Assembly (NCBI RefSeq): GCF_000801105.2 | Contig: NC_079515.1 | Coordinates: 19,243,407 to 19,307,406 of the forward strand | Reading direction: 5' to 3' | Source of the DNA: Raphanus sativus | Lineage: Eukaryota; Streptophyta; Magnoliopsida; Brassicales; Brassicaceae | Length of the DNA stretch: 64,000 nucleotides | Part shown: positions 22,341-33,430 of the stretch, one piece after another | Layout: each line of letters opens with the position of its first letter | How positions within the stretch are numbered: position 1 is the stretch's first letter | Program-made: the position numbers and the translations under genes | The notes under the pieces: model-generated | What the model was told of the DNA's origin: nothing | What the model saw: the letters and a program-made list of their open reading frames with translations, nothing else | The model's database searches: none

Positions 22341-23468
22341 TCTATCTTATTAGATCAGAAATATTACAACTTCTTATAGTTAGATTTTAAAGGTGGACCT
22401 CATATATTTAATTAAACATCATCCCTTATATATAATACATACCATAGCCAAACTTTGTATATATGTATTTTCCTAAATACAATTCCTCTGTCTGTCCATA
22501 TTATCCATATTCCATATATATGGTTTCCATATATTATTACATGTCGATTTAAATAAGATAGATATATACTAAGAATATTATTCATAACTTATGATTTTTC
22601 TATTAACGTAACTTATGTTAACAGAATAATTATTTAGTGATGGGTTTACGCTGGGCCAGAATACTGTTGTCTATAAATTACGTTGGGCCAAATCTACTTT
22701 CTAAAACAAATAAACACATGTTTATATATTATATAGAATATTGTAATATTGTATAGTATTATACTTATAAAATAGTACTAAAAACAAACTGAAATATAAT
22801 ATATATCGAAAATGCGTTGAACCATTACACACGAAATATAATATACCTTAGAGATGAAATTCACTTTGAAAATATGTAATAATTTTTTTTTTAAATTAAA
22901 CTTCGTAATGTACAAAAAAAAATAAATCAAAACACACGTTTTGTATCAAATTTTATGTTACAATAAAAAACACAACCCGCTCTTGCAAAGTTTTATTTTT
23001 ACATATGAAAGACAGTTTTGATATGGTTCTTTAAACACAAAATTGAATTATACAAACTCGATACTACATAAAACTAAACAGTATAGAATACATTTGAAAA
23101 ATAAAATCCGTGCAGGTGCGCATGACCTTTGCAAAAATCGTAGATATGTTTATATATATATATTATGTTACAAATATTTTCATATAAATAATACGCCAAT
23201 GTAAGTTTAGTATGACAAATGTTGAAAATACAAAATATATAGAACCATATATTTTAAATAATATATAAAAAATCTATTTTGCATTATCATAAACTTTTAA
23301 AATTAAATTTAGTAATTAAACACATTGTTTATTTAAACACATTAGTACACATTGTTATTTCTTAAAATTTTATATTAGTACAAATTACAATCATGTATAA
23401 TATTTAGTACAAACAAAGATAAAAAAATAAAAATTGACACCCGTTCGGTTGAGTGGGTCATGATCTAG
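22341..23468 (+). mobile_element. Non-autonomous Helitron
   Basis: The 5' end TCTATCTTATTAGATCAG (after A) and the 3' end ...GGGTCATGATCTAG (before T) match crucifer Helitron termini: TC start, CTRR end, insertion between A and T, and no target duplication. The hairpin before CTAG is weak (ACCC...GGGT, about 23449-23458). The interior is AT-rich with no helicase frame. It lies just downstream of the kinase gene. Confidence 0.7.
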
Positions 23469-24304
23469 TTTTACTTAAATATTATAAATAATATATATTT
23501 TGTTATCAATTGTTTTTTTTACATTTGATTAGAGGTGGATACTCGAATACCATTTGATTCGATTCAGATTCTTGCGGGTTTGGTTTGGGTTCGGGTTCAG
23601 ATAACCTATTTTTTTTTCAAAAATTAAAATTCATATCTACTTTAAAATTTTCAAAATCTAAAAATAAAATAATAGATAACATATAAATTTTAATAATTAA
23701 AAATTGTTCTAGGCTTAATTAAAAAAATAATGGGCTGAACTTTAAAAAACGTTACCATTTCAGATTGTCAATCCATACTTCCAAATATTCTTTATATGTG
23801 TTGTGACGAATAGAAAAGGGTTGTGGCTAGAGTTAGGAAAGAAAATTTGTTGTGTAATTCATTTTCTCGGCAGGTGATTTCAAAAACTTCTAAATAAATC
23901 TTAGTTTATCGATCTCTTGTAAGATTTTCAAATAATATTATTAATAAAATCTTATATTCGTTAGAGTAATCAATTGTTTCCCAACTAATATATAGGAGAT
24001 TAGAGTAATCACATAAATTAAAACAGTACCTCTTGTTTATTTACAATATATGTATGGTAAATAAATCAAAATAATCATTTTATTTATTTTATATAGTATA
24101 TAATTATATTTCAAAGACATTGACATAAATATATAGTATATTTTAATACAAATATTTATTATTGAGACTTTCTACTCATATGGTTTTATTAACATTTGTA
24201 TATTTGACGTAACAAAAATTTAAACCACAATCTCAAAATATTTTGATGTGATATTTTTTCGATGCAAATTTCAAAATTAAAATATTAAGATCTAATAATT
24301 TTCA
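23469..24304. other. AT-rich intergenic DNA
   Basis: No genes. 23570-23605 holds the 'gggtttggtttgggttcggg' type of low-complexity DNA common inside crucifer Helitrons and related elements. Confidence 0.5.
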
Positions 24305-24711
24305 ACCTAAATTTCAAAATTAACATATTTACATATTTTAAATGTTACGTAGTTTAATTTAACCGATATTAATATATATATATATATTATTTAATATGAA
24401 TATCTATTAAATAAAATTTTTTATTAATACGATTTTTTTGATAATTTGTATCTTGTTATACTAAAAAATAAAGTCATTAATCACAAAATTTTCAAAGGGA
24501 TTTGTAACATTTTTTTTGTAAATTAAAGTCATTTTTAAAATTCAAAATATATCATATAAGAAATAAATCGAAATTTTTTATTATACAGTTAATGTGATTG
24601 TTTAGTTTAAAAAAAAAAATTCAAAATTATTATATTTACGTATTTTAAATGTTATATATATATATATTAATATCGCTTAAATTAAAATACATTAATATCG
24701 TATTTAAGCGA

Positions 24712-24742
<31 letters not shown>

Positions 24743-24957
24743 TTAATATGAATATGTATTAAATAAAAATTCATATTAATACGATTTTATGATAATTTGT
24801 ATCTTGTTATACCAAAAAAATAAAGTCATTAATCACAAATTTTTCAAAGGGATTTGTAACATTCTTTTGTAAATTAAAGTCATTTTTAAAACTTCAAAAT
24901 ATAACATATAAGAGATAAATCTAAACTTTTATTATACGGTTAATGTGATTGATTAAT
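24305..24957. repeat. Direct tandem duplication, about 300-340 bp x 2
   Basis: Unit 1 (about 24305-24604) and unit 2 (about 24619-24957) share long blocks such as 'gataatttgtatcttgttat', 'aaagtcattaatcacaaa', 'tttcaaagggatttgtaac' and 'gttaatgtgattg'. Differences are small changes and expanded (AT)n tracts (24718-24741). No coding content. It may be a small tandem element or an unequal-exchange product. Confidence 0.82.
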
Positions 24958-25380
24958 TTTTTAATAATATAAAATTAAAGAAAATGAAGAAGGGTGCAAA
25001 AATTGTTATCAAATGTTTATTATTCATAATCATTAATTTCCATATATATGTTAATCATATTAGGTAACTTCGTAGCTTTTATTTAAAGAAATAATACACG
25101 TTTCTTATATTTTGGATTGATATAAGTTTCCTAACAGTTGGAATCTGAACCAATATTTTTTTTCCGATTGATTCTTACGGCGCTAATAAACCAAATTGAC
25201 ATCCTAATTAAATAACATCTAACTAAGACTCTTTTTACAACTTTTTAAATATATAGGGGATAACTATATTTGCAAGAATGAAATTTCCACTATTCATTTT
25301 TCATAATACCACCGCTGCCCCTATTTCTCTATTACACAAACCTATAACTTATAACTAATATTTTTTTTTTCATTTTCCAG

Positions 25381-25518
<138 letters not shown>

Positions 25519-25815
25519 TACAAATTTATCATATTCCATATTCCTAAAGATATTTATTTGACCCAATCAAAATTAAGGTAGTTTTATATATTTATAGTGA
25601 GATAATCCTATAAAATTTTAACCCAGGCAGAAATTAAAGTTAATATTTTCAACTAGAAAGACAACCAATATTTTTAACTGTTTATTAAAATTTAAGGATG
25701 CAATTTCTTGTAATTTAGAATTTTTTTTTGTTAAATATGTAAGAGGACGAAAATTGGACAACTGCCACCCGTTCTTTTCAAAATTCTATGTAAAACATAC
25801 GATAATTTGGTTATA

Positions 25816-26327
25816 TCTTTCCGTTTCAAAATAATACATGTTTTAAAAAAATCCACACTTTTTAATAAAACATACTCCCTCTGTTTCAAAAAGATAGATG
25901 TTTTAGAATTTTCACACTTTTAATAAAACATATTAAAACTTAGCTATAAATACATCGTTTTCTGTAATTTTATATTTCCTATACTTTTAAACCAATAAGA
26001 TTTTACGAATTACAATTAATGTTTTTGAACTTCACAATTTTTCATTATTAATTGACAAAATTGTATTGAAAATATAAAACATCTATCTTTTTGAAACAAA
26101 TTTTTTCTCTAGAACATCTATCTTTTAGGAACGGAATGAGTATTAAAACTTAGTTTAAAGTGTATATTTTGTAATTTTATATTTTCTATATTTTAATACA
26201 ATTAATGTTTTTGAACTCCATAATTTTTATTATTAATTGACAAAAACTTCATTGAAAATATAAAAACTATATTTTTATGAAAACACAAATTTTCTCTAGA
26301 ATATGCATATTTTTGGAACGGAAGGAG
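25816..26327. mobile_element. Stowaway-like MITE (outer), split by a second copy
   Basis: Ends TCTTTCCGTTTCAAAATA... and ...TTTTTGGAACGGAAGGAG form the 'CTCC(C)T..GTTC' style imperfect terminal repeats, with TA on each side (25814-25815, 26328-26329). The inner element interrupts it at 25873. When the inner element is removed, the flanks match the inner element's own interior, so both belong to one family. Confidence 0.72.
25875..26140. mobile_element. Stowaway-like MITE (inner), 266 bp
   Basis: It starts CTCCCTCTGTTTCAAAAAGA and ends CTTTTAGGAACGGAATGAG, with TA duplicated on both sides (25873-25874, 26141-26142). Terminal repeats pair over about 30 bp. There is no coding capacity, so it depended on a Tc1/mariner-type transposase elsewhere. 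Confidence 0.82.
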
Positions 26328-26602
26328 TATCTCTTTGTTTATAATAAATTTACATCTAAATTTTAAATAATTTTATTTATGTTCTCTAGAAAATATTTTT
26401 CTATATCTGTTCCTGGTGCTAAGAATTGTTTACTTTTGTAAGACCTAAATTTACCTAGTTTTTAAAAATATATATATTTCCTGTATTTTTTGTTGTCAAC
26501 TATCTTTCGTGTATATCAAGTTGTTAACACACGTGCTCCGTCAGTACAATAAATAGATTTTTGCCACTAATTACGGATGCCACTAATTATTGCCACATGC
26601 AA

Positions 26603-26758
26603 AATGATCGGTCAAAGTCATCAAATAATTTTTTTTCCGAAAAGAATTCATTGATTCATAAAGATATAAATAAGAAATATAATGATCGGTCAAAGTCATC
26701 AAATGACTTTTCCCTAAAAAATTGATTGATTCATAGAGACATAAACAAAGAAATATAC
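26603..26758. repeat. Short tandem duplication, period about 78 bp
   Basis: AATGATCGGTCAAAGTCATC at 26603 and again at 26681, each followed by a similar 'ttgattcata(a/g)aga(t/c)ataaa' block. The second unit runs into the Copia relic. Confidence 0.75.
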
Positions 26759-28200
26759 ATGGATGAAATTTACTCTATAGGAATAAAATGGATCTTTAAG
26801 ATCAAGATAAACTCAGATGGAAGCAATAACAAATACAAGTCCAGGCTAGTAGCTAAAGGGTACATTCAAAGACATGACATAGACTTTGAAGAAGTTTTTG
26901 TCCCTGTAGCGAGAATTGAGACTATACGGTTCATAATCCCGATTGCAGCTTTGAATGGATGGGAGGTTCATCCTCTCGACTTCAAAACTGCGTTTCTTCA
27001 TGGAGACCTCAAGGAAACTATGTATGTAGGCCAATCAGATGGATTTAAAGTCAAGGAAGTAAAGGTAAAGTTTAAAGAAAGCCTTATATGGTTTACGTCA
27101 AACCCCACGAGCATGGAATGAGAAATTTTATAAAGTACTTGAGCAATTCAAGTTCGAGAGATGTTCTGAGGAGCCTTCCTTGTACCGAAAAAATCAAACC
27201 AGCATCTTCTCTTGGTTGCTATATACATTGACGATCTCCTTGTATGTGGATCAAGCGTGGAGATGATCTGTGATTTTAAGAGGGAGATGTCAGCCAATTT
27301 CGAGATGAGTGATCTCGGGTTACTAACCTACTATCTCGGTTGAAGTGACACAGCATAGTGAAATAATTGCCTTGAAGAAAGAAATATATGCAAGAAATAT
27401 ATTGAACGAAACCGGCATGGAAGAGTGTAATGCGGTGCACACACCAATGGACTTCGGTTTGATGCTATCAAAGTCTTCTCAAGAAGAAGGTGCAGACTAA
27501 ACGGATTATAGGAAAAAAATTGGATGTCTGCATTACTTGCTGCACACTCGGCCAGACCTCACATATTGTGTTGGGATACTTAGCCGATACATGCACGAAC
27601 CAAACACGTCTCATACTGCTGTCCTAAAACAGGTACTACGATACTTGAAAGGTACTCTTTCACTTGGCCTTGTAGTTAAGAGAGTGGACAAGTCAGAACT
27701 AGTTGGCTATAGTGACTCGAGCCACAACATTGATGAAGACAACGGAAGGAGTACTACGGATCATATGTTTTACTTAAATGATTGTCCAATATATATCTTG
27801 GTGCTCTCAAAAACAAGAAACAATGGCTCTTTCTTCATGTGGGGCAGAGTTTATGACTGCTACTGAGGTTGCCAAGCAAGATATATGGCTTCAGGGATTG
27901 CTTGAAGAGGTTACCGAGAAGACAAGTCGAAAGGTGGCAATCCGGATAGACAATAAATCGACAATTGCTTTTACTAAGAATCATGTGTTTTACGGCCGGA
28001 TTAAATATATACGCAAGCGATATCACTTCATTCATGAGTGCATTGAAAACGAGCAAGTGGACGTACAACACATTCTGAGAACCGAACAAAAAGCTGACAT
28101 ACTCACTAAAGTACTTGGAAGAATCAAGTTTAACGAAATGAGAGAATTTGTTGGGATTCAAGATGTAGTCAGTGGCAGATCCAGCAAAATTTTTAGTTGG
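26726..28200 (+). pseudogene. Copia pol relic: reverse transcriptase and RNase H
   Basis: Three disconnected frames carry Copia pol motifs in the right order: [23 protein letters not shown] and [10 protein letters not shown] (RT, 26780-27015), YIDDLLVCG (RT active site, about 27218), RPDLTYCVGILSRYM (27550), and RNase H (QETMALSSCGAEFMTATEVA and the ADILTK end, 27820-28120). Frames are broken by stops and frameshifts at about 27120-27220, 27340 and 27500. Integrase, protease and gag are absent, so it is 5'-truncated. The FLHGDL and YIDDLL motifs with a C-terminal RNase H are Copia-type and not pararetroviral. Non-functional. Confidence 0.88.
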
Positions 28201-28354
28201 AGACACAACACTAACACTAACAAAAAACATATTGAACTGAAGGCACTTTTCATATTTATTCACTAAATTAGGAACAGTAAAATGATCCCGTTGCCATTCA
28301 CGTATGTCCGTCCCTGGATGTAGGTGAAGTTAACTTCAAGTATAACAGAGAGAA

Positions 28355-28607
28355 TGTTGAAAGTAAACTTGATGTTAACTCGGAGTCTACGAAATATTAA
28401 TTCTAATTGAGTTAGGATTAAGAGAAAAATAAATATATTTTGTTAAGTGAATTTAGAGAATTTTAAAAGATATCAACTTATGATATAACTTATGAGTTTG
28501 AGAGATCATTGTGAGACCTTAAGTTTTTGAGAGAGTTGTAGTAAGCTAATAATAAGAGTTACTTATTCTTATTGATTTTGTTGAATTCATACGTTAAAGG
28601 TTAAAAC
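28355..28607 (+). repeat. Possible 3' LTR of the Copia relic
   Basis: TGTTGAAAGTAAAC... to ...GGTTAAAACA, preceded by a purine run (cagagagaa), in the expected position after RNase H. No partner LTR was found upstream, so the boundaries are unproven. Confidence 0.4.
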
Positions 28608-28867
28608 AATACAATTATACAAAATAGAAAGAAAGAATAATCAAAAGAGTCTTGTCATCTAATATTTTCTTTGTAACAGATCATTTTTTTTCTGAATGAA
28701 AACGCAACAATATAGAAAATGCAAAGAGAAGACGAATTTGGATTAATAAGAAATAGAAAAAAGAAAGAAAATGCAACTAGATCTTACTTGACAACGCAGA
28801 TTGAGTCGACACTTCTGAGTTCCCTTTATTAGCATTGCTTCTCTCACTCCTACCACAGCAGACCAAC

Positions 28868-30232
28868 ATGAAATATTGCTCCTTCAGTCTCTTCATATTT
28901 TCCGCCCTTGTCTTTCTCTCCTTTGTACGTTCGACCAGAGCTGCCTCGTGTCATCCTGATGATGAGGCTGGTCTTCTAGCTTTCAAATCGGGTATAACCC
29001 AAGACCCTACGAGTATTTTCAGCTCCTGGAAGAAAGGTACCAACTGCTGCTCCTGGAAAGGTGTCACCTGCACCGCCGGCGACCGCGTCACCTTACTGGA
29101 AGTATATGGGCGTTCCGATGCTGGTGAAGCCTTTCTCGACGGCAGTATCTCACCATCTTTGGCCAAACTCAAACACCTCAACGAGGTTCACATGACAGAT
29201 CTCGGAAATATCAGTGGATCTTTCCCCCCGTTCTTGCTCCAATTACCAAAGCTAAAGTACATTTATATCCAGAACAACCGTCTATCTGGTCCCCTTCCAA
29301 CCAACATCGGTGTGTTAAGCCAGTTGGAACACCTAGATCTTGAAGGAAATCGGTTCACCGGTTCGATCCCAAGTTCTATATCCAATCTTACTCGGTTATC
29401 TCGACTTAACCTTGGCGGCAACCGCTTCTATGGCACCATCCCAGATATTTTCAAACCTATGACGGATCTACAATATCTTAATCTCTCCCGCAACAGATTC
29501 TTCGGGAAACTTCCTCCGTCGGTTGCATCGCTCGCACCAACTCTCTGGGCCCTAGTAGTGGGCCAGAATAAACTATCGGGGACGATCCCGGACTATTTAT
29601 CAAGTTTCGAGCATCTGTCCTTGTTGGATCTCTCTAGGAACCGGTTCTCAGGTGTTGTACCAAAGAGTTTCGCCAATCTAACCAGATTATATGATCTTAA
29701 TCTTTCCCACAATCTTCTGACCGGTCCTTTCCCTACACTGGACGTGAGAGGCATGGAATCTCTAGATCTCTCATACAACAAATTTCACATGAAGACCATT
29801 CCAAAATGGGTGACACTGTTGCCGATCATATACTCGTTAAAACTAGCAAAATGTGGGATCATAATGAGCTTAGACGATTGGAACCCAGTGGCACCCTTAA
29901 GCTATGATTCCATTGATCTGTCCGAGAACGAGATCTCAGGGAGTCCAGAATGGTTACTAAACCAGACGACGTTTATGCTGGAGTTCCGGGCATCAGGGAA
30001 CAAACTAGGATTTGACTTGGGGAAGTTGACGTTCTCAAAGAGGATGATAACGCTGGATCTGTCAAGGAACTTAATATTTGGGAAGGTACCGGCCATGGTG
30101 GCTGGGCTGCAGAAACTGAACTTGAGTCAAAACCATCTTTGCGGAAAGCTTCCGTCTACTCATTTTCAGGCCAACGCGTTCGCTGGCAATAACTGTCTAT
30201 GCGGTGCCCCACTTTCTCCTTGTAAATCTTAG
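28868..30232 (+). CDS. Secreted leucine-rich-repeat protein (FLOR1/PGIP-like, At1g33590 group)
   Basis: Single exon, 454 codons from ATG 28868. An upstream in-frame ATG at 28835 would put 11 polar residues before the signal peptide, so I prefer 28868. Residues 1-25 form a signal peptide (FSLFIFSALVFLSFV). LRRNT cap: CHPDDEAGLLAFKSGIT ... NCCSWKGVTC. About a dozen plant-type extracellular LRRs follow (LxxLxLxxNxLSGxIP), and then a C-terminal cap with LCGKLP and CLCGAPLSPC. There is no transmembrane segment or kinase, so it is an apoplastic LRR protein. Polygalacturonase-inhibiting proteins and FLOR1 share this build; the ligand is unknown. A close, broken paralogue lies 6 kb downstream in the same orientation. 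Confidence 0.92.
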   Translation: MKYCSFSLFIFSALVFLSFVRSTRAASCHPDDEAGLLAFKSGITQDPTSIFSSWKKGTNCCSWKGVTCTAGDRVTLLEVYGRSDAGEAFLDGSISPSLAKLKHLNEVHMTDLGNISGSFPPFLLQLPKLKYIYIQNNRLSGPLPTNIGVLSQLEHLDLEGNRFTGSIPSSISNLTRLSRLNLGGNRFYGTIPDIFKPMTDLQYLNLSRNRFFGKLPPSVASLAPTLWALVVGQNKLSGTIPDYLSSFEHLSLLDLSRNRFSGVVPKSFANLTRLYDLNLSHNLLTGPFPTLDVRGMESLDLSYNKFHMKTIPKWVTLLPIIYSLKLAKCGIIMSLDDWNPVAPLSYDSIDLSENEISGSPEWLLNQTTFMLEFRASGNKLGFDLGKLTFSKRMITLDLSRNLIFGKVPAMVAGLQKLNLSQNHLCGKLPSTHFQANAFAGNNCLCGAPLSPCKS

Positions 30233-31570
30233 CGGCAAAAACCTATGTTTACTTGTTACACAAATAAGATCTGTATTTACAAATTAAAATTTTAAGTTAT
30301 AAACAAGTTTCATTATGATACCATCAAACTTTAACTCAAACCTATATCATTCATGTACAAATCAATCACAATAGTATACAAAAAAGAGTTAGACAAAAAT
30401 ATTTATAAAACAAAGGAATAGATCCACAAAGATCAATTGGTTACAAGATATGGATGTACAATAAAGTGTTGGAATCATTTAAAAAAAAAATAACTGGCTG
30501 AGTAAAAACTAAAAAGGATATACGCGAACAAATGTTTTTATAACTTTATTCTACTAAATACAAATTTAATTTACTGTGAATTACATATTGAATTTTAATT
30601 AGAGAACTAGATTTTTATCCGTATTTTGAAATAATAGATTATTTTTGAAGTTAAAAATAAAGTGTTTTATATGAACTTCTATATAAAATAGTGCATAGAT
30701 ATAGGTACATTTACCCGGAACCGAGATATTGAAGTTGAACCATACTAAATCATAAAACAAAACCAAAACTAACAAATTTCATAAATAACCGAGTGGATCA
30801 TATATTTCCGAAAGAAGAAAAATGGAATCGAACCGAGAACTAAATGGATACCCAAAATTTTAAAGTACAAATTATATACCTAAAAAGTATTAATTATATT
30901 TAATTTCTAAATAACCAAATATTCTAAAAAATACTATTTATAAACCAAATAATCCCAAACCGAATTACCAGAATATTTTTTTGTTATTAACCCGATATTA
31001 ATTTAAACTAAAAACCTAATTAATTATTTAATATTTTCGTATAAATTTAAAATTACCCGAAACGTCCCAGGAACATAATCAAACCAACCAAATTGGATCC
31101 ATTTTATAGATATTAGCTGGTTTCCAACTTTGCGACATGAACGAATAAAAAAAAAACCTAACTGAAACTAAACCAAACGAATATACCGAAAAAATACCCA
31201 AACTGGAAACAAATGTTGAGGACTAGAGCATATATACTAAAATGTTGCGAAGAAAGCATTCTATTTTTTTTTTAAAAATATTTATCTCTTTTAGTGGGAT
31301 ATATGTAGTTTATAGATGAATTAAGATATAATAAGTGTTTTCATACTCGATCTAGACACGCATTCGAACCAGTTAAATCGGTGGCCATATATAATACGGT
31401 TTCAACTTGATAAAAGACTTATTAATTAAAAATCTAATTAAGCCTAAAAATGAGCTTCTTTATCCTTGATTTTTCTAAATCTAATAAGAAAATTTTGAAA
31501 TTGTACATTTTTCATCTTCTACAATCTAAATATCTATATGTGGAGCTTCTCTTCTAACTTCAATTGGTGC
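30233..31570. other. AT-rich intergenic DNA with TE-like low complexity
   Basis: The 30715-31200 stretch repeats 'accgaa/aaccgag/accaaa' words, as seen in crucifer Helitron interiors. No ends were located and there is no gene. Confidence 0.45.
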
Positions 31571-31705
31571 ATTGAGTTCACCCTCATCCTCAGTTATCAT
31601 GTTACGTAAAACTATACATGTAGTCATGTTGAACCACATGATCAGTAAGGTCTTCCTCAATCTATTCCGTTTGGACAATACTTCACCGATCTTGGCAGTT
31701 TTGGA
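31545..31705 (-). pseudogene. Possible PIF/Harbinger-type transposase C-terminal scrap
   Basis: On the minus strand a short frame reads MTTCIVLRNMITEDEGELNA, resembling the C-terminal CIILHNMI.EDE motif of plant PF04827/Harbinger-like transposases. Only some 45 codons survive, without flanking terminal repeats. The call rests on this one motif. Confidence 0.45.
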
Positions 31706-31789
31706 AGAGATTTACCGGATTATTAAATCATTTATTTTATGTTATATTTATTTTATAATATTTATGTTTATTTTTGGTGATTTTTAATT

Positions 31790-32895
31790 ACTTTAAACAT
31801 TTTGTATGTAAAATTATAAAATAATTTCTTATGGAAAATCATATTTTTATGTTATTGTATCATTTTAAAATATTATTTAGGTTTAAAATAAAAATAGTCG
31901 AAATTTAGAGAATTTTTCATAAGTAAAAAAAGTTCAACTCCATGATGAAATATGATTAGAATATATTTTATTCCAAAAAATATTTGAAATAAAAAATGAA
32001 GTATGGTTAGAGATATCCGTAGTTGAGTAGAAAATTCCGCCCCAAATTTTTTAATAAAGTCGATTTACAAGAAGTAGTTGATATAAGTTATAACTATATG
32101 ATACGTTGACAAAAAAAAGTTATAATTATAGGATACTCTATATCATATTACTTTGATACACATGATATGAAATACATTGGAGTGAATATACTAACAGCTC
32201 TAGATTATTGATTAAATTGCAAAGCTAAAAAAAACTTTGTGGTTTTTACTTCGTACTCAAATAGTAAAAAAAAACTCGGAAAGTGTACTTCCAATCTATT
32301 TGTCCAACTAAAAGAGTCAATAAGTCAAAGTTAAATTAATATGTTAGGATTCTGTGTAATATATGATCTGTACTATATGCTTGACTTTTCATAAGATCTA
32401 GATTCGTATAGATTTTAATTTTCAATTAGCTCAGTTTCATTTACAATATTACTCATATAGACAAATATATATATATATTTTACTGTATAATTGACTTTTT
32501 TAGATCTAAATCCATATTGATTTTAATTTTCAAATTGCACTTCATAGAGAAAACTTACAGTCGTTATACTACATGTGCATCTCACATGCTGCGTTGCGTG
32601 CTTAATTAAATTAGTGTTCGCATTGATATATCTCATTGACTCGATTTCGATAACTTAACTGATCAGTCAAAAAATAAAAAAAACTTATCAGTCAAATTAG
32701 AACATGTGTTCGGTGTAAACAAAGTTCTCGCAACATATTATATATTAGGTTTAAGTTACGCACTTTTTTTGCTAAACTATAAATTTCATATTAACGAAAG
32801 AAGAATTTTACATAGGAATCTTAAGTCAAAGAAATAGAATGACAATAACAAGTTATCTCAGGCGAAGTGACATGAGAGAGCTGAACTGTTTGCGC
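31790..32895. other. AT-rich intergenic DNA, nothing recognised
   Basis: Two related stretches around 32330-32420 and 32480-32530 both contain 'ttgactttt...agatctaaatcc/tagattcgtata...gattttaattttca', a minor local duplication. No gene or element ends. Confidence 0.4.
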
Positions 32896-32903
32896 TTTAG
32901 CGA

Positions 32904-33422
32904 TAGTGCTGGGAATTTGATTCATTATCCGCGGGCCCCGCCCCGTTTAATCCGCCGCGGGGCGGGTGCGGGTCGAGTGATTTGAAAAAAATTGTTCGCG
33001 GGTGCGGGTGCGGGTCGAGTGATTTTAATGCGGAGCGGGTGCGGGTCGACCGAATTTAAACTGCGGGTACCCGCTAACCCGCAAAATTAAAAAAAATTTT
33101 TTTTTTTTAAAATATGATTTTTTTTAGTAAAAATTATGTTTTTTATAATAAAAATAATAAAAAATACGAATATTTTTAAAAATTTAATTAAAATATATTA
33201 TTTATATTATTTTTTAAAAAATATTAATTAAAATAATTATTTTTATTATTTTTTATATTACCCGCGGATTCCGCGGATTACCCGTTAATTTATGCGGGGC
33301 GGGGCGGGTCTTATATTTTTTAGATGCGGGTCAAGCGGGTCGAATTTTTGAATCGAAAAAATGAATCGACCCGCAGCGGGGCGGGGCGGGTCGGGGCGGG
33401 TCGACCCGCAAACCCAGCACTA
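32904..33422. mobile_element. hAT-type MITE with GC-rich subterminal arms
   Basis: 519 bp. The terminal inverted repeat is TAGTGCTGGG / CCCAGCACTA, and a perfect 8-bp target duplication TTTAGCGA stands on both sides (32896-32903 and 33423-33430), the hAT hallmark. Both arms are packed with GCGGGTGCGGGTCG-like words, with opposite strand bias, around an AT-rich core. No transposase. Confidence 0.92.
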
Positions 33423-33430
33423 TTTAGCGA

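Noticed and set aside
26726..28200. Endogenous pararetrovirus
   Set aside because: Motif order and wording (FLHGDL, YIDDLL, SSCGAEF, ADILTK) are those of Copia retrotransposons. No movement or coat-protein sequence is present.
28951..29181. Minus-strand frames over the LRR genes
   Set aside because: Shadows of the plus-strand LRR coding sequence.
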